Source: Cellulomonas avistercoris (GTDB taxonomy: Bacteria > Actinomycetota > Actinomycetes > Actinomycetales > Cellulomonadaceae). From it: a stretch of DNA of 58,626 nt. A program made the position numbers and the translations under genes. Positions 1 to 9,800 of this stretch are shown here, piece by piece. The stretch spans positions 1 to 58,626 of the forward strand of contig NZ_JACSQV010000021.1 of NCBI RefSeq assembly GCF_014836445.1, written 5' to 3'. Position 1 is the stretch's first letter. Each line of letters begins with the position of its first letter. The notes beneath the pieces were generated by a model. That model was not told the DNA's origin. It worked only from the letters and a program-made list of their open reading frames with translations, and did no database searches.

Positions 1-120
1 CGCGACATCAACGGCACCGCCAACACCACCACCACCTCCCCACCCTTCACCGTCGAAGAACGCACCAGCCGCCTCGTCGCCGACCTGTGCACCGACAGAC
101 CGAAACCACCCGACTGCTGA
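1..120 (+). CDS. C-terminal fragment of an unidentified protein
   Basis: Frame 1 is open from the window edge to a TGA at 118-120, giving a 39-residue tail with a Thr-rich stretch, then TVEERTSRLVADLC and a Pro/Cys end. The start lies outside the window. It runs in the same direction as the downstream type VII-like operon and ends 72 bases before its next gene, so it may be the preceding member of that locus. No domain can be recognised from this fragment. Confidence 0.5.
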   Translation, partial: RDINGTANTTTTSPPFTVEERTSRLVADLCTDRPKPPDC

Positions 121-192
121 GGACCGCAGCATCTTCGACCGACCTGCCGGACAGGCACCGCGGACTGCGCGCACCACCCGAACGGAGAACTC

Positions 193-771
193 GTGATCTC
201 GCTCCTCAGCCTGGTGCCCGTCCCCGACGTGCCTCCCGAACCCCCGCCACCAACGTCAGCTTCGACCCTCGGATGGGCTCTCATCGCCCTCGGTCTGGCG
301 GGCATGCTCGGCTTCGCGGTGATCACCGTGCGGGCCATCCTCAACGTCTCGTTCCGCAAGCACGAGATCCGGCTCGCCGCCTGGCTGTCGTTCGGCGGCA
401 TTGCGCTCCTGGCCCTGTCCTACGTCGATTGGCGCATCCACCACCACCGGCAGGACGCGGCACGTGACACCTGGTGGGAGGCACGCCAGCAGGCGGACGA
501 CGTGGCGCAGGCAGCCCTGGAGAAGAAGTACGGCATCACCTTCACAGACCCGGTCCTCGTCTTTCCGATCGAGGAGGATCCGCTCCCGTGGGAGATGCAC
601 GTCGAGCTGACCGACGGCAGTCCTTCGAGCTGCTGGCTGAGCAACGCACATGACTACTTCACGATCTCGTGCGGGCCCGATGAAAGCACGGCTACCCCTC
701 TCGCGGTGGTCGGCAACGACCACTCGGAGTCGGACGAGCATCCCGCACCCGCGACGGACGGTAACTCATGA
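193..771 (+). CDS. small membrane protein of the type VII-like operon
   Basis: GTG start with GGAG five bases upstream; 192 residues. Two hydrophobic helices are visible, about residues 24-50 and 61-80, joined by a short basic loop (FRKHE). A soluble C-terminal domain of about 110 residues contains two Cys (CWL and CGPDE) that could form an extracytoplasmic disulfide. I do not recognise the family. Its stop overlaps the WXG100 gene by four bases (ATGA), so it is translationally coupled to it and probably acts with the secreted pair, perhaps as a membrane partner or immunity protein. That role is inferred only from position. Confidence 0.75.
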   Translation: MISLLSLVPVPDVPPEPPPPTSASTLGWALIALGLAGMLGFAVITVRAILNVSFRKHEIRLAAWLSFGGIALLALSYVDWRIHHHRQDAARDTWWEARQQADDVAQAALEKKYGITFTDPVLVFPIEEDPLPWEMHVELTDGSPSSCWLSNAHDYFTISCGPDESTATPLAVVGNDHSESDEHPAPATDGNS

Positions 772-1058
772 CGAACGCTCTCAGCCTCGACACAGATGCT
801 CTGCATCGGACGGGAGCGGGCCTTCGACACGTCGCATCGGCGTTCGACGGTGCGGACGCGCAGAGCGGGCAGGCAGCCCAGGCGGCCGGGCACGGCGGGC
901 TGTCGACCTGCTTGGAGCAGTTTGCTAGCGGTTGGGATGGCAGGCGCGCGTCGATCATCGAGGACATCGCCCGCCTGTCGGACGCCTGCGCTGCGGTGGC
1001 GACGGGGTTCGAGGACATCGACGAGAGCCTTGGCGCTGCGCTGCGAGGTCAGGGATGA
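768..1058 (+). CDS. WXG100-like small type VII secretion partner
   Basis: 96 residues, almost entirely helical, with W56-D57-G58 in the middle. This matches the WXG100 (EsxA/EsxB-like) layout of two helices joined by a W-x-G turn. The usual C-terminal YxxxD/E export signal is not obvious, so the protein may be carried by a partner, as Lap-type accessory proteins are for LXG effectors. It overlaps its neighbours by four bases on both sides (768-771 and 1055-1058), implying coupled 1:1 synthesis with the following 454-residue protein. It could also be an ESAT-6-like relative outside WXG100 proper. Confidence 0.7.
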   Translation: MTNALSLDTDALHRTGAGLRHVASAFDGADAQSGQAAQAAGHGGLSTCLEQFASGWDGRRASIIEDIARLSDACAAVATGFEDIDESLGAALRGQG

Positions 1059-2419
1059 CCACCCGCGCCACGTCGTGGTACCCCCTCGCAGCAACCGATC
1101 CCGTGCCCGGCGATCCCGCCGTTCTCACGCAGCAGGCCGCGGCGCACCGTGAGGTCGCGGCACAGATCCGGCTCGCCGCTGACTCGCTCGTGGAGCTCAC
1201 GAGCGACCCGCGCATGCGGTCGCTCGCTGTCGACACCCTCCGCGAGCGCGCGGCGGGGGTGGCAGGCACGATCAGGAAGGCCCGCGCTCGCTACCTGGCG
1301 GTGGCGGATGCGCTGAGCACCTACGCCGTCGCCCTACGCCAGGCCCAAGAGGCCGCAGACGACCTCCTCGCACGAGCCCGCACCACGCAGCAGTCCCTCG
1401 ACGAGGCCGTTCAGCAGCGCCTGCGCGCGGCGGTGCTGCTCCGCGACCTCGAGGACGATCCCGCCGCGGCGGCGACCGACGTCCGGGCGACGACGAACCG
1501 GCTGGAGACAGCCCGCACCGCGGTGGACGATGCAGAGCTCCGGCTGACGACGCTGCGCGACGAGCTCGAGATCGTCGAGCGGGAACGCGACGCCGCGGCG
1601 CGACGCGCCATCGACACGATCGACGAGGCGCGGGCGAGCGATGGTCTGGACGACGGCTGGTGGGAGGACTGGGGTCTGGAGGTCGCGACCCAGGTCTCCG
1701 CGATCGCGGGCAAGGTCGCGACGATCGCCGGCACTGCGGCACTCGTCCTGTGCTGGGTGCCGATCCTGGGGCCCGCACTGGCGCTGACTGCGACGATCGC
1801 CGGCGCGGCCTCTCTCGTCGCGAACGTGATGCTCGCGGCGAAGGGCGAGAAGGGGTGGGCAGACGCAGGCATCGACGCTCTCGGCATGCTCTCGTTCGGC
1901 TGGGGAAAGGTCGTCGGCAAGGGGCTGCAACAGCTGTCCCGAGAGATGCCCGACGCCCTCACCGCGGTGCGCGGCTTCACCTCCCGCTCCGGCAACCCCG
2001 CGGTCGCCGCCGGCAGCGGCGCCGTCGACATGGCGACACGCGGTCTGCTTGCGTCCTCGGACCTCACGGTGCGCGGACTGCTCGCCGGCGGTTGGCGATC
2101 CGCGCCGGGCACGTACCTGGCGGCGTTCCGCACGGCGTTGTTCCAGGTCGGCGCCGGCCCCAAGGGGCTGCTCACGATGGCAGGCCACGGCGACGTCGTC
2201 GCCAACCGCGCCCTGCTGGACGACGTCGCGTCGGTCGCCACGCACCCGAAGGCCGTCGACCTCCTGAACCCGCTCCTTGCCAAGGCGTCGAGCCTCGAGC
2301 AGCAGGTGGTCTGGATCCATGGGATCGACGTGGCGGCGAACGCCTACGGTGCCGGGCAGCTCGCCTCTGAGCTCACCTCACCGCCCCAGCAGTCCGCGCG
2401 CGAGAGGCTCCACCTGTGA
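1055..2419 (+). CDS. putative type VII secretion substrate with coiled coil and hydrophobic segment
   Basis: The ATG at 1055 overlaps the WXG100 stop; an earlier in-frame ATG at 932 would run through that gene and is rejected. 454 residues. Residues 20-190 are long charged helices (coiled coil, like the N-terminal helical bundle of LXG or WXG-fused effectors). WW at 202-203 and W206 precede a strongly hydrophobic stretch at about 210-262. The C-terminal 190 residues are helical, Gly/Ala-rich and show no recognisable toxin motif. The family is probably the poorly characterised putative T7SS-secreted proteins of actinobacteria. Secretion and toxicity are inferred, not seen. Confidence 0.65.
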   Translation: MTTRATSWYPLAATDPVPGDPAVLTQQAAAHREVAAQIRLAADSLVELTSDPRMRSLAVDTLRERAAGVAGTIRKARARYLAVADALSTYAVALRQAQEAADDLLARARTTQQSLDEAVQQRLRAAVLLRDLEDDPAAAATDVRATTNRLETARTAVDDAELRLTTLRDELEIVERERDAAARRAIDTIDEARASDGLDDGWWEDWGLEVATQVSAIAGKVATIAGTAALVLCWVPILGPALALTATIAGAASLVANVMLAAKGEKGWADAGIDALGMLSFGWGKVVGKGLQQLSREMPDALTAVRGFTSRSGNPAVAAGSGAVDMATRGLLASSDLTVRGLLAGGWRSAPGTYLAAFRTALFQVGAGPKGLLTMAGHGDVVANRALLDDVASVATHPKAVDLLNPLLAKASSLEQQVVWIHGIDVAANAYGAGQLASELTSPPQQSARERLHL

Positions 2420-3030
2420 CCGCGCCCATCGCGACCGTGCGCTGCGCGGCACCCCGCGGCTGGGTGGTCTGGCCGGCAGGCGACGGCGCCGTGGCCGCGG
2501 ACCGGCTCACGACCGCGAACGACAGCCCGGCCACCCACGCCCTCGCCTCCGCGGTCCGGACCTTTGACGACGAGACGCAGACCAGCCATCCCGGCACGCT
2601 GCTCGCCGGCCTCTGGCAGCCGGATGAGAACAAGACCCCGTTCGCGTCGATGCGGATCCTTGTGTCGTCCCCGGCGTCACCCCGCATGACGCCCGACGAG
2701 CTCCTCGCCTTCGCGTGGGAGACGCCCGTGCTCGACGACGTCGAGATCCTCGACGTCGCGGCCGACCCCGGGCAACTGGCAGCCGGTCCGACGGTCGCGC
2801 AGATCGTCCGAGGCGTCCGACGGCCCGCGCGCCGGGGCGCCCTCGCGCGGCTGCTCGGCGGCCAGACCCGTCAGGTGATCACCCACGTCACCTGGTACGT
2901 GCTGCCGCCAGGGACCGAGCAGACCGTCGCGTGCCGCTTCGAGACGTCGAACCCGTACCTCCTCGAGGAACTGGGTCTGCAGACCAACGCGATCACCGAC
3001 TCCCTCGTCGTCGACCTGGAGAGGGCGTGA
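2416..3030 (+). CDS. hypothetical protein, possible Mog1/DcrB-like accessory protein
   Basis: GTG start in a GTGA overlap with the upstream stop; 204 residues, no signal peptide and no membrane helix, so cytoplasmic. The last 45 residues (WYVLPPGTEQTVACRFET, then a helix ending TDSLVVDL) have the strand-then-helix ending typical of Mog1/PspB/DcrB/LpqN-type folds. The same ending pattern recurs in the next gene, suggesting the two are distant paralogues. Position immediately after the hydrophobic substrate suggests a chaperone or immunity role. This is an inference; I recognise no named family. Confidence 0.65.
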   Translation: MTAPIATVRCAAPRGWVVWPAGDGAVAADRLTTANDSPATHALASAVRTFDDETQTSHPGTLLAGLWQPDENKTPFASMRILVSSPASPRMTPDELLAFAWETPVLDDVEILDVAADPGQLAAGPTVAQIVRGVRRPARRGALARLLGGQTRQVITHVTWYVLPPGTEQTVACRFETSNPYLLEELGLQTNAITDSLVVDLERA

Positions 3031-3650
3031 CCGACCACGCAAACGGGGCCGTCATCGTCACGCTCCCCGACGACTGGGCCGTCATCGAGCTCGGCGACGA
3101 CGACGCGCGGACGGCAGACGTCCACGCCGTCGTGAACGAGCGGCTCGGAGACGACCCGCGATGGGCGAACCTGCGGGCCGACCTGACGCGCACCCTCCTC
3201 GACAGCACGGCGGCGGCCGCCGCCGCGCACGGGTTGTTCGTCGCGCTCGCGCTCGGTAGCGGCGACGGACCGCCGCTCCCCGCCTCAGTCTCGGTCCACC
3301 GCCTGCCCGGCCAGCGCGTCGACGCCCGCGGGCGCGCGCTCCTCGCCGACCTGGCGCGCACCGACGCGGAACCGGGCCAGGATCTCGATCTCGGGGAGAC
3401 ACCCCACGGCGTCGTGCTCCGTCGCGTTCGCGCCAGAGCCGCGAACCCCGACGAGGGAGCGCCGGATGCGCTGCCCTCGCTGGTCGTCGACTACTGGGTC
3501 GAGCCGACCGGCTCGCCGGACCTCGTCCACCTCGCATTCGCCACCCCGCTGCCGGCCGCCCGCGACGCCTTCCTCGAGCTGTTCGACGCCATCACGCGCT
3601 CCGTACGCGTGGCCGGTGGACCACCAGGGACGCCGAGAAGCGATCGATGA
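3027..3650 (+). CDS. hypothetical protein, possible Mog1/DcrB-like accessory protein
   Basis: GTG start in a GTGA overlap with the previous stop; 207 residues, soluble. It opens with a strand (VIVTLPDDWAVIEL) and ends with VHLAFATPLPAARDAFLELF followed by DAITRSVRV. That ending resembles DcrB/LpqN-like proteins, where a strand leads into a final helix 'lFdaI..Sfrv'. It is the last gene of a run of five coupled genes and is followed by a strong stem-loop at 3818-3864. Function is unknown; it is most likely an accessory or immunity protein for the secreted pair. Confidence 0.65.
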   Translation: MTDHANGAVIVTLPDDWAVIELGDDDARTADVHAVVNERLGDDPRWANLRADLTRTLLDSTAAAAAAHGLFVALALGSGDGPPLPASVSVHRLPGQRVDARGRALLADLARTDAEPGQDLDLGETPHGVVLRRVRARAANPDEGAPDALPSLVVDYWVEPTGSPDLVHLAFATPLPAARDAFLELFDAITRSVRVAGGPPGTPRSDR

Positions 3651-3817
3651 GGGCACCCGGCAGCCGAACCGCGACGGCCCTCAGCCCAGCGCCGCCGACG
3701 GCGTCGTCCGGCCGGCGGACCGGATCGGCCCCGAGGCTGTGCAGCTCTGACGTGCGCGTCGCGCCCCCGGCGCCGGCCGGGAGCGCCTCAGCGCCGGCCA
3801 GACCGTCGCCCCGACGC

Positions 3818-3864
3818 GGACGGCCCGCACGCAGCCGGATGATCCGGCGACGTGCGGGCCGTCC
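3818..3864. terminator. bidirectional stem-loop terminator
   Basis: GGACGGCCCGCACG (3818-3831) and CGTGCGGGCCGTCC (3851-3864) form a perfect 14-bp stem. The 19-base loop contains its own small hairpin (CCGGAT-G-ATCCGG). It lies in the 246-base gap between two convergent genes and can end transcripts from both sides. I see no gene in the rest of the gap (3651-3896). Confidence 0.8.
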
Positions 3865-3896
3865 CTGCGCGACGACGCGCGCAGCGGCAGGTGAGG

Positions 3897-6800
3897 TCAG
3901 CTCACGTGCGAGCCACGTCGGCGGCGCACCGTCACCAGGACGGCTCCGCCGACCAGCAGCAGCAGGGCTGCGGCACCGAGTCCGGCGACCTGCGCACCGG
4001 TGACGGCCAGTGCTCCTCCGGCCGCGACCGGCGGGGCCGCCGCGACACGGACCGTGACCGTCGTGGTCGTGCGCGCCCCGGTCGCGTCGGCGGCGGTGTA
4101 GGTGAACGTCACCTCACCGACGAACCCCGGCGCGGGGGTGTAGACGAGCTTGCCGTCCACGATCTCGACCGTGCCGGACTCCGGCTGGGTGACCTCGACG
4201 ATCGTCAGCGGACCGCCCTCGGGGTCGGAGTCGTTGCCCAGGACGTCGATCGTCACGGGCGAGCCCGCGGTGCCGTCCGCGGTGTCCGGCGTGACGACCG
4301 GTGCACCGTTGCCGACGGTGACGGACGCGGTGCCGGTGGTGGTGTCCGTGCCGTCGGAGACGACGTACTCGAAGGTGACCGTGCCGGACCACCCGGCGGG
4401 CGGCGTGTAGGTCACCACACCGTCGACGAGCGTGACGGTGCCGCGCGGGGTGCCGTCCGCGTCCACGGGGACCCGGACCTCGTCGACCTCGAGGGGGTCG
4501 CCGTTGGCGTCGGTGGCGGGCGTCAGGACGTCGACGACCACGGGCGTGCCGTACGGCGTGCCGACGGTGTCGAGCGGCGGGACGACCGGCGCCGCGTTGG
4601 CGACGGTGACCACGAGCATGCCCTCGTCGCTGCCACCGGCACCGTCGGTGACGGTGTAGGTGACGGTGACGTCGCCCTTGAAGCCGGTGGCCGGGGTGAC
4701 GGTCAGGCGGCCGTCGGGCTCGATGGCGACCGTCGCGCCCTGGTCGGCCGTCGCACCGGTGACCGTGAGGCGCTGGTCGGTGCCCGGGATGTTCGGGTCG
4801 GTGTCGTTGCCGAGCACGTCCACCGTCACGGGGGCGTCCGTGGCGGTCGTGGCCGTGTCGTCGACGGCGACCGGCTCCGCGTTGGCGACGGTCACGGTGA
4901 CCGTGCCGGTCGTCGTGCTGGTCCCGTCGGTGACGTCGTACTCGAACGTGACCGTGCCCGCGAAGCCGGGCGCCGGGACGTACCGGACCTGACCGTCCTC
5001 GACGGTGACGGTGCCCTGGGGCGTGCCGTCGCCGTCCACCGGCGGGGTGAGCGCGCCGGGCACGATGCTCAGCGGGTCACCGTTGGCGTCGGTGTCGTTG
5101 TCCAGGACGTCGACGAGCACGGACGTGTCGGTCGGTGTCGTCATCGGGCCGTCGTCGCCCACCACGGGGCTCGCGTTGGCGACCGACACCACGAGCGTGC
5201 CGGTGTCCTCGCCGCCCGCGCCGTCGGAGACGGTGTAGGTGACGGTGACGTCACCCTTGAAGCCGGGCGCCGGGGTCACCGTGACGCGACCGTCCGGGTC
5301 GACCACGGCGGTCGCGCCGTTGTCGGCCGTGACGGCGGTGACCGTCAGCTCCTGCGTCGAGCCGGGGATGTTGGCGTCCGTGTCGTTGGCCAGCACGTCG
5401 ACCGTCACAGCCGTGTCGGTGTCGGTGCCGGCGGTGTCGTCGGTCGCGACGGGTGCGTCGTTGGCGACGACCACGGTGACGGTCGCCGTGTCGGCGGTCG
5501 TCCCGTCGGTGACGGCGTACGTGAACGTCACCGTGCCGGCGAACCCGGGCGTCGGGGTGAACCGCACCTGGCCGCCCTCGATCGCGGCGGAGCCGCGCAC
5601 CACCCCGTCGGCGTCCCGCGGCACGGACAGCGACGCCGGGACGACGGAGAGCACGTCGCCGGGGTTCGCGTCGGTGTCGTTGGCGAGCACGTCGATGAGC
5701 GTGCTCGTGCTCGAGGCGGTCGTGACGGGGCCGTCGTCGCCCGCGACCGGTGCCGCGTTCGCCACGGACACCACGAGCGTGCCCGTCGCCGTGCCGCCCG
5801 CGCCGTCGGCGATCGTGTAGGTGACCGTGACGTCGCCGCGGAAGCCCCCGGCCGGGGTGATGGTCAGGCGACCGTCGGCCTCGACGACGACACCGGCACC
5901 GTTGTCGGCGCTCGCACCCGTGACCTGCAGGCGCTGGTCCGTGACGGGGATGTTCGGGTCCGTGTCGTTGCCGAGCACGTCGACCGTCACGGCCGTGCTC
6001 GTCGTCGTCGACGCCGTGTCGGCGACCGCGACCGGGGCGGCGTTGGCGACCTCGACCGTGATGGTGCCGGTCGCGGTGTCCGTGCCGTCGCCGACCACGT
6101 AGGGGAAGGTCACCGTGCCGGAGAAGCCGTCCTGCGGGGTGAAGGTCGCGACGCCGTCGGTGACGGTGACCGTCCCGCGGGGGGTGCCGTCACCGTCGAC
6201 GGGCGTGCCCGCGCTGACGACGAGCGTGTCGTCCGGGTTGGCGTCCGACGTCAGCGCCGTCAGGTCGACGTCCACGGGCGTGCCGTAGGCCGTGGGGACG
6301 GAGTCGTCGTCGGCCACGGGTGCCGCGTTGGCGACCGTCACGGTGATCGTGCCCGTGTCCGTGCCGCCGGCGCCGTCGGCGACCGTGTACGTCACGGTCA
6401 CGTCACCCTTGAAGCCCGGTGCGGGGGTCAGGGTGAGGGTGCCGTCGGTGTTGACGACGACGCCCGCGCCCTGGTCCGCGACGGCGCCCGTGACGGTGAG
6501 CTCCTGGTCCGTTCCGGGGATGTTGGCGTCGCTCGCGTTGCCGACCGCGTCGAGGACGACGGGGGTCCCGGACGGGGTCGTCTCGGTGAAGTCACCGGCG
6601 ACCGGGACGGCGTTCGCGACCACGACCGTGGCGGACCCGGTCGCGGTCACGTCGCCGTCGGTGACGTCGTAGGTGAACGTGACCGACCCCGCCCAGCCCG
6701 TCGGGGGCGTGTAGCGGACCTCGCCGTTCTCGATGGTGACGGTGCCGCGGGGGGTGCCGTCGCCGTCGACCGGCGTGCCGAGGCCGCCCGGGACCAGCGT

Positions 6801-9800
6801 GAGCGTGTCGCCGTTCGGGTCGGTGTCGTTGGCGAGGACGTCGACGAGGACCGAGGTGCTGGTCGACGTGCCGACCGGCCCGTCGGGCAGCGCCGACGGC
6901 GCACCGTTCGCGACCTCGACCGTCAGGGTGCCGACGTCCGTGCCGCCGGCGCCGTCCGCGACGGTGTACGTGACGGTGACCGTGCCGGTGAAGCCGGCGG
7001 CCGGGGTCACGTCGAGCGTGCCGTCCGCGTTCCTCGTCACCGTCGCGCCGTTGTCCGCGGACGCGGCCGTGACCCGCAGCGACTGTCCGGAGACACCCGC
7101 CGCGACGTTGACGTCGGTGTCGTTGTCCAGCACCGGCACCCCGCTCAGGGTGCCGTTCTTCGCGACGGACGCGACGTCGTCGGCCGCGACCGGCGGCGTG
7201 TTGGCCGTGGTGACCGTCACCCAGGCCGTCGAGGACAGACCGCCGGCGTCCGTGATGCGGTACCTGAAGGAGTCGTCGCCGGCCCAGCCGGTGTACGGGG
7301 TGTAGCGGATGGTGCCGTCGGGGAGCACCGCCGCGGACCCGTGAACGGGCCCCGTCGCCACCGACACGGTCAGGGCGCCGTTCTCCGGGTCGGTGTCGTT
7401 GTCGAGCACGGGCACGACCACGTTCGACGAGCCCGTGGGCACGTTCGCGGTGTCGTCGGTCGCGACTGGCGCGCCGTTGACGATGATCGTGACCGTCACC
7501 GAGGAGGACACCCCTGCCGGGGACTGGTCGTCCCGCAGGAAGTAGGTGAAGGTGTCCGTGCCCACGAAGCCGGGGTTCGGGGTGTAGGTGCCGATGCCGT
7601 CCGCGCCCACGGTGACGCTCCCGTTGCTCGGCGTCGAGCGCCCGGCGACGCTGATCGCGTCGCCGTCGGGGTCGGAGTCGTTGACCAGGAGAGCCAGTGC
7701 GACCGTCCCACCGGCGTTCACGGTGTAGGTGTCCGGCTGCGCGACGGGGAGCCCGTTCGCGACCGTGACGGTCACCGTGGCGGTGTCCGAGCCGCCGCGG
7801 GAGTCCTGGACGACGTAGTCGAACGTGTCCGTGCCGCGGAACCCGGGGCGCGGGGTGTAGACGACCGAGCCGTCAGGGTCGATCGTGACGGTCCCGCCCT
7901 GCGCGCTGGTGGGCGTGACGGACCGGACGCTGAGCTCGTCGCCGTTCGCGTCGGTGTCGCCGTCGAGGACGTCGATCGTCACGGGCGTGCCGCCGGTCGT
8001 GGTGGCGGTGTCGTCGTCGGCGACGGGGGCGTCGTTGAGGACCACCACCTGCACCGACGCGGTGGACCGCAGGCCCGTGCTGTCCTCGATCGTGTACGTG
8101 AACACGTCGCGGCCCGCGAAGTCGTCGCGCGGGGCGTAGGTGACGGTGCCGTCGGGGTTGACGGTGAGCGCGGCGCCCGCGGCGTCGGTGACGGCCACGA
8201 CGCGAAAGGTGTCGCCGTCGGGGTCGCGGTCACCGTCGAGCACGGCGATGTCGAGCGTCCGCTCGGTCGGCTGCGGCCGGAACGTCAGCACGTGCGGGGT
8301 GGCGATCGGCGGGTTCGCGCCCGGGACCGGTGTGGCCGTGACGACGTCGGTGAGGACGTTGGAGACCGACGACGCGGACTGGTAGGTGGTCTTGCCGCGG
8401 TACGTCATCGCCGCGCCGTTGACGATCTGCGCACCGTGCGGGATGTCGTCGTCGACGCGGACGCTGAAGGACACCGTGTGCGGGGCGGGTGCCAGCGCCG
8501 GGGTGATCGGGATGTCTCCCCCGCCGCCGGCCGACGCGGACGCGCCCAGGTACGCGACGACGTGACCGCTCGGTGCGGCGGCGTAGTACCCGGCGTCGTC
8601 GCCCTGCGCGTCGGTGACGCGGACCCCGTCGACGGCCAGCGACCCCGGCACGTAGGACGTGCCGGTGGGGATCGCGTCGAAGAAGCGGCTGTCGGCCGCC
8701 GTGTCCAGGCCGATGTTGCTGACCGGCACGGTGTACGTCAGGACGTCACCGGGCCGCAGCTGGCCGCCGTTGACGTCCGTGACCGACTTGTTGCCCAGCA
8801 GCGTCGGGTCGTACAGGTCGGTGGCGAAGGTGACGACACCGGGGAAGTACTGGTCGCTGGACGTCGTCAGCGTGATCGTCGCGCTCGTGTCGCCGTTGTT
8901 GACGACCGGGCGACCGACGCGGAAGACGTCGGCGTCGAACCCGAGCTGGTTGACGAACGCGGGGTTGCGGCGGCGGTCGTCGACACCGAAGCGGCTGATC
9001 GAGGAGTTGAACGAGTTGCCGACCGGGTTGCCGGCGTCGCTGAGGTTGGTGCCGTTGAGCTGCAGCTGGTCACCGGTGTAGCCGCGGTCGCCCTCGTACG
9101 CGACGACGCCGACCGACGTGCGGATGTCCCCGTTCGGGGGCGTGATGAAGCCGCTCACCGTGAACGTCGGCAGGGGGTCGCCGCTGCTGACGGACCCGAA
9201 GCCGTCGAAGATCGTCAGGTTGCGCGCCGGCGCCGCGGGGTCGGAGACCGCGACGACCAGCGTCCACCCGGCGTACTGGTTGTTGCTGCCCGAGGAGGAC
9301 TGGACGTTGCCGACCGTGTACGTGCCGGACCCGGCAGCCTGCACGATCGCGGTCACGTCGCGGTGCGCCTGGTACGCGGTGCCGGAGTTGTCGCTCGTCG
9401 CGACGTCCACGCGGTCGGCGGTGACGGGCTGGTACGCGACGGCACCCGGGACGCGCAGGACGGCCTGGTCGCGCAGCGCGACGCTCTGGTTCGCGCCGCC
9501 CGTGCCGGTGCGACCCGCCCAGTACAGGCGCGCCCACAGCACGCTGCCGCCGTCCGGGACGGTCAGGTCCGCCGTGGAGGAGTTGAACGTCGACGCCGAG
9601 GAGTCGACGTCGACGAACTGCATGGGGCTCAGGTCGTTGTTGTTCAGGGACGAGCCGGTGCCGGCGCGCGAGTTGGCGCACGTGCCCGTCGTGGCGTTCA
9701 GCGCGGCGTTGCACGTCATGAGGGTGTTCGCCGCCATGAGGATGTCGCCGTTGGTGTTCGTGGTGAACACCGGCGCGAACGAGCGGTACTCCGCCGCCGC

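Noticed and set aside
932..1054. Earlier ATG at 932 as start of the 454-residue type VII-like protein
   Set aside because: It would overlap almost half of the WXG100 gene; the ATG at 1055 has the ATGA coupling seen at every other junction of the operon.
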